Positions 39,721-43,249 of a stretch of 43,249 bases of DNA are shown here, piece by piece. Position 1 is the first letter of the stretch, and every line of letters begins with the position of its first letter. The DNA lies in assembly GCA_020723505.1 (NCBI GenBank), contig DYIT01000006.1, forward strand, positions 27,268 to 70,516, given 5' to 3'. The stretch is from Candidatus Kuenenia stuttgartensis. Its GTDB lineage: Bacteria; Planctomycetota; JAKEIC01; DYIT01. Both the position numbers and the translations under genes were made by a program. A model generated the notes under the pieces. That model saw only the letters and a program-made list of their open reading frames with translations, had not been told where the DNA came from and did no database searches.

Positions 39721-40458
39721 CTAGGGCGCCGCCTTGAACCGCTCGAACAGGTCCTGCGTCACGCCGAGCACGTCGCCGGCCAGCTTCGCAACCCTGTTGC
39801 GGAAGAATATGAAGAACATCGTGCCGGGGATGGCGACCGAAAGGCCTTCGAACGTGGTCACGAGGGCCATTGAAATCGAGTCCGCGAGCTCGGCGGGCTC
39901 GGGCGCGCCGCGGGACGTCGCGATTTTCTGGAACGCGACAATCATGCCCTGCACCGTTCCGAGCAGCCCGAGCATGGGGGCTATCTGCGTGACCAGAGAT
40001 AGGTAGGCGAGTTTCATGTACTGCTTGCCGGCTTCGGAGTCCGTCTGCGCCGTGAGCGTGTCCGACATCTCCTGGTAGCCCTGGTCCCTCTTGGGCAGGG
40101 CCGCCCCGATGACGTTGGTGAGGAAAGACGGTTCGGCCTCGCAGAGCTCCAGGGCCTCGTCGTACTCCTCGTCCTCGAAGAGCACCTCAATCTCGCTCAG
40201 TATTTCCGGCGGCATGAGCTTGTCCCTGCGCAGATGCACGAAATTCTCGATTATCATGGCCAGGGAAATAACTGAGCATAGGATGATGATGTGGCCGACG
40301 AGCCCGCCTGCCTCCACCATGTCCAGGAAAGTGTACGACCTGGTCGGAGCCTCGCCCTCCTCCCCTCCTCCGCCTTCCTCGGCGGCAAGGGCTATGCCGG
40401 CGGAGTAGAACGCTATGAAGGCCAGCGCAAGCAGGCAGAACAGAATTCTCGACTTCAT
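39721..40458 (-). CDS. exbB: ExbB/TolQ/MotA-type proton channel protein
   Basis: 245 residues. A cleavable-looking signal peptide (CLLALAFIAFYSAGIALA) and a Gly/Glu linker precede the first membrane helix (GLVGHIIILCSVISLAMII). A cytoplasmic loop follows, then the conserved core LSLVTQIAPMLGLLGTVQGMIVAFQKI and a last helix SISMALVTTFEGLSVAIPGTMFFIFFRN. The added signal peptide is not found in enteric ExbB. Together with the ExbD proteins downstream it would form the proton-motive-force motor of the envelope operon. Confidence 0.93.
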   Translation of the reverse strand: MKSRILFCLLALAFIAFYSAGIALAAEEGGGGEEGEAPTRSYTFLDMVEAGGLVGHIIILCSVISLAMIIENFVHLRRDKLMPPEILSEIEVLFEDEEYDEALELCEAEPSFLTNVIGAALPKRDQGYQEMSDTLTAQTDSEAGKQYMKLAYLSLVTQIAPMLGLLGTVQGMIVAFQKIATSRGAPEPAELADSISMALVTTFEGLSVAIPGTMFFIFFRNRVAKLAGDVLGVTQDLFERFKAAP

Positions 40459-40570
40459 CCGCCTTTCCCTTTCAAATTCCTTGTGTCATCTTAGAAGATG
40501 AAAACAAACCGCAGATTATATGCATGCACATGTGGATTTCAATCCTTTTTTCGGCGAAAAGCCCCGCTGC

Positions 40571-41677
40571 TCATTTCCCCCCGTATCCAAGTTTCTTCGC
40601 GTTCTTGGCCGCCTCGGATTCCGGATACCGGCGGAGCAGGTCGTCGAACAGCGCCTTGGCCTTCTCGCCGGACGCCTTGTCCTGGGCCTTCAGCTCGTGG
40701 AAGCACAGCCCCGCGTAATACAGCGCGTCGGGATGGAACTCCTCTGAAGTGAAATACACCACCGCGCTCTTCAGGAACCACACGCTCGCCTTGCGGTAGT
40801 CCTTGGCCTGGAGGTAGCACCGGCCGAGCCCGATGCACGCCCCGCCCTTCACCGTGCGCATGTCCGTGCCCTCGCCGGTCGCGCCGTTGTAGAGGTCCAT
40901 GAAGAACTTCTCCGCCTCGTCGAACTTGTTCTGCGCAAGGACGCACAGCCCCTGCCTCAGCGACGCCTTGTTCGCGACCTCCTTCAGCCCCTGCTTGGTG
41001 GCCGTGCTCACAATCCCGTTGTACTTGTGCTGCGCGGCCATGAAATCCTTCTTGGTCTCGAGCACCTTGCCCTCGGCGATGTCGGCCTCGAGCGCCCACT
41101 TAGGGTCCAGAGCCTTGTTGGACACCTCGGTCTGCAGCTTCCTGAACGCGGCCACCGCCTGGTCGTATTCGCCGAGGCCCGCCGCGCATTCGCCGATGTA
41201 GTACATGGCCTCGCAGAGGAACTTGGTCCCCGGCACCTGCGCCAGCAGTTCGCCGTACCGGTCTATCGCCGTCCTCAGGTTCTGCTTGTTGATCTTCCCC
41301 ATCCTGCGAAGGCACTCCGCCATGTGGAAGAGGCAGTACTGCTTGATCCAGTCGCGGACGCCGGCGGCGTCCTTCGACTTCTCGAACCCGGGAAGGGCCT
41401 CCTCGTACTTCTTCGACCCGAAGAGCCCCATGGCCGCGCTGAAGTCGTCGGGCGCGTCGTAGTAGAGCACCTGCTTCACCTCGGAAATCTTCATCTTCTG
41501 CTCGGTCGTCCCGGTGCGGTACTTGAGGTGCACGAAGTTCTCCTCGAGGACGGCCGTCACTTCCTTGCTCTTGCCGTCGGTCGTGACAATCAGGTCCTTC
41601 TTCTCGGCCGCGAAGGCCGAGGAAACCGCGACCGCGACGAGCGCCGCCGCAAGGACCGCAGATTTCGCTCTTCTCAT
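40571..41677 (-). CDS. exported TPR protein with an N-terminal beta domain
   Basis: 368 residues from the ATG at 41677 after GAGGGAAGAG; nine upstream codons are also open. The signal peptide ends AFA, cleaved before AEKKD. Residues about 27-75 (DLIVTTDGKSKEVTAVLEENFVHLKY, then MKISEVKQVLYYDAPDDF) form a small beta-rich domain, followed by TPR-like repeats to the end (YYIGECAAGLGEYDQAVAAFRKL; LCVLAQNKFDEAEKFFMDLY; IGLGRCYLQAKDYRKASVWF; YYAGLCFHELKAQDKAS). It is probably a periplasmic scaffold for the ExbB/ExbD motor or the secretin. It lies 113 bases upstream of exbB. Confidence 0.85.
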   Translation of the reverse strand: MRRAKSAVLAAALVAVAVSSAFAAEKKDLIVTTDGKSKEVTAVLEENFVHLKYRTGTTEQKMKISEVKQVLYYDAPDDFSAAMGLFGSKKYEEALPGFEKSKDAAGVRDWIKQYCLFHMAECLRRMGKINKQNLRTAIDRYGELLAQVPGTKFLCEAMYYIGECAAGLGEYDQAVAAFRKLQTEVSNKALDPKWALEADIAEGKVLETKKDFMAAQHKYNGIVSTATKQGLKEVANKASLRQGLCVLAQNKFDEAEKFFMDLYNGATGEGTDMRTVKGGACIGLGRCYLQAKDYRKASVWFLKSAVVYFTSEEFHPDALYYAGLCFHELKAQDKASGEKAKALFDDLLRRYPESEAAKNAKKLGYGGK

Positions 41678-41706
41678 TTCTCTTCCCTCAAAACGCGCCT
41701 GCATCT

Positions 41707-43249
41707 CTACCTCGCCTTCTCCTTCGCCTGGGCCTCGAGATCCTCTATGGCCTTCTTGGTCTTCGCCCCGCCGAGCTCGGGATACAGCGCCTTGATCTTA
41801 ACGGTCTGGTCCACGATGTCCTTGAACAGCCCCTTCTTGAACATGATTTTCCACACGGCAACCTTCCATTCCCACCACTCGGTCTTTTCCGGGTTGGGCG
41901 GCTTGAGCAGCGTGCCGTAAAGATCGAGCGCCTTGTTGTACTCCTGGTGGGACTCGTTCTCCTTGTGCTCCTTCTTGAACTTGTCGCCGTACTTGTCGTA
42001 CACGAAGACGAGCTTCTCGATGAACACCATGACCTTGGGCGACGCCTTGTAGAGCTCCTCCAGCAGGACCTTCGCCATCTCCCAGTTCTCCATCTTGATG
42101 TAGCAGTCGGACAGCTTGATGCTGAGCTCCTTCTTCTGCTTGTCGGACACGTTCGCTCCGAACTTCTTCAGTATCGTGTCGTATATCAGCGCAGCCTTGT
42201 CGTACTCCCCCGCCTGGAACTGCTTGATGCCGACCGCGTCCATCTTGGACACCGCCTCGGCAGGATTTATGCCCTCCTTCTCGAGCACCGATGCCTGTAT
42301 CCATCTCCAGAGGTACTCCGCGGCCTTGTCCGAGAGCTCGGCCGCGAGCTCCATCTGGCCGTCCACCTTCGCCTGGGCGGCGAGCTCGCTGCACAGCTTG
42401 CCGGCGAGCTGGAAGCCGATGACCAGATACAGGTGGGACTTCTTCCTGCCCTGCTTAGTCCTGAGCAGGTTGTCGGTCTCCTCCAGTACCCTCAGCATGT
42501 CCATTGTCCCGCGCGAGTCGCGCTTCAGGTAGGATGCCCGGAGCCTCAGGAACGTCGCGGGCAGCACCATGTCCGGCATGTCCTTGTAGGTCACGTCGAA
42601 CTCCTCGAGGTACTTGAGCACCTTTTCAGGGTCGTTCTTCTCGTCGTAAATCCTGCCGAGGTAGTACATGGTGATGGACATGGACTTGAGCCGCTTCTGC
42701 TTCTGATCGAGCCCCTCGACCTTGACCTGGTTCGTGAGCTCGATGAACGCGAGCAGCTTGGCTTCGGCGTCGTCGAGCAGCTTCTTCAGCCCCTCGGGGT
42801 ACTGTATGGCCCCGGCAGCCTTGTCGGCCGCGAACTTCTTCGGGTCCAGCTTCTCGAGCTTCGAGTCCTCCTCCTTCTTGAGGAGCTCGTACTGCCCGAA
42901 GTAGCACCTGCCGATGCGCGATTGCGCGTCCTCGAAGTATTCGGACACCTTGTCCACGGCGTTGAAAAGGTCAATAGCCTCGAGGAACTTATCCTCGGCC
43001 ATCTTGTCCTGGGCGGCGAAGAACCCGAGGTTCTTGGCGTACTTGCTGTTCGGGTACTTGGTCGTGAGCAGCGTGCGCTTCTCCGCGTAGAGGTTCTTGA
43101 GATGGTCGGTCTTCAGGATGTCGAACTCGGCCTTGAACGCCGAATACGCCCTGTACGCGCATGCGGATCCCCACTCCTCCTCGCCCTCCGCAAGCTGCCT
43201 GCCCTCGCCCCACACGCGCTCCCCCTCCTCGAAGGCGAGGCCCGCCTCG
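41707..43249 (-). CDS. large TPR protein (partial, runs off right edge)
   Basis: At least 513 residues are visible and the frame is open at the right edge, so the N-terminus is missing; a GTG at 43215 is internal. TPR-like helical hairpins run throughout (AQSRIGRCYFGQYELLKKEEDS; MYYLGRIYDEKNDPEKVLKYLEEF; GIKQFQAGEYDKAALIYDTILKKFG; IKLSDCYIKMENWEMAKVLLEELYKA). It ends KKAIEDLEAQAKEKAR. It lies 29 bases upstream of the next TPR gene and is probably the first visible gene of the ExbB/ExbD-secretin operon. Partner proteins unknown. Confidence 0.8.
   Translation of the reverse strand, partial: EAGLAFEEGERVWGEGRQLAEGEEEWGSACAYRAYSAFKAEFDILKTDHLKNLYAEKRTLLTTKYPNSKYAKNLGFFAAQDKMAEDKFLEAIDLFNAVDKVSEYFEDAQSRIGRCYFGQYELLKKEEDSKLEKLDPKKFAADKAAGAIQYPEGLKKLLDDAEAKLLAFIELTNQVKVEGLDQKQKRLKSMSITMYYLGRIYDEKNDPEKVLKYLEEFDVTYKDMPDMVLPATFLRLRASYLKRDSRGTMDMLRVLEETDNLLRTKQGRKKSHLYLVIGFQLAGKLCSELAAQAKVDGQMELAAELSDKAAEYLWRWIQASVLEKEGINPAEAVSKMDAVGIKQFQAGEYDKAALIYDTILKKFGANVSDKQKKELSIKLSDCYIKMENWEMAKVLLEELYKASPKVMVFIEKLVFVYDKYGDKFKKEHKENESHQEYNKALDLYGTLLKPPNPEKTEWWEWKVAVWKIMFKKGLFKDIVDQTVKIKALYPELGGAKTKKAIEDLEAQAKEKAR

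Noticed and set aside
1-43249. CRISPR array, tRNA, rRNA, transposase or phage genes
   Set aside because: No regularly spaced direct repeats, no tRNA T-arm in cloverleaf context, no rRNA segments and no transposase or integrase motifs were seen by reading. A dedicated RNA search was not possible.

Overview
The window looks like a chromosomal segment of a high-GC, Gram-negative (diderm) bacterium. Lipoproteins with lipoboxes, an outer-membrane secretin, ExbB/ExbD and type IV pilin genes all point to a double membrane. Several protein styles recall Planctomycetota or a related PVC-type lineage: pilins with an NETSAIG-type region followed by a (D/N)G-EYGFL motif, a GspG-like pseudopilin with a WGN-(3 residues)-IHHRDY ending, an ExbB with its own signal peptide paired with two kinds of ExbD, and HEAT-repeat and kelch lipoproteins. 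This affiliation is inferred from remembered family style; no database search was made.

Layout. (1) 1-10155, minus strand: a cell-surface sugar island. In transcription order it holds a WbqC-acyl/AMP ligase fusion, an acyl carrier protein, a FabG-like reductase, a methyltransferase, a NeuD/PglD-like hexapeptide acyltransferase, a second methyltransferase, a family 2 glycosyltransferase, a beta-propeller glycosidase-like protein, a WecE-like sugar 4-aminotransferase and a third methyltransferase cut by the left edge. Together these could make, acylate, methylate and transfer a 4-amino-4,6-dideoxy sugar. (2) 10297-15829, plus strand: a PilR-like sigma-54 activator, an excellent sigma-54 promoter with upstream inverted-repeat operators, two tandem pilins separated by a strong terminator, a 76-residue protein, then a STAS-domain protein overlapping a lipoprotein with a secretin-N-like domain. 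(3) 15994-23660, minus strand: housekeeping genes dprA, aroB, a HIT protein, rpsU, purB, two unassigned genes, a phosphoesterase, a membrane protein and acylphosphatase. (4) 23868-26250, plus strand: parB, with a consensus parS site inside its own coding sequence, rsmD with an altered catalytic motif, and a HEAT-repeat lipoprotein. (5) 26301-43249, minus strand: a long co-directional envelope gene series. Two TPR proteins lead into ExbB, two ExbD types (tandemly duplicated, one copy broken), a TPR-secretin lipoprotein, two kelch lipoproteins, a HAD phosphatase, two pseudopilins and tilS, the last five genes being nearly or actually overlapping.

Intergenic gaps are full of short palindromes and dispersed repeats. 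Some occur two or three times in this window, and one palindrome sits exactly where the middle of an exbD gene has been lost. No rRNA, tRNA, CRISPR array, transposase or phage gene was seen.
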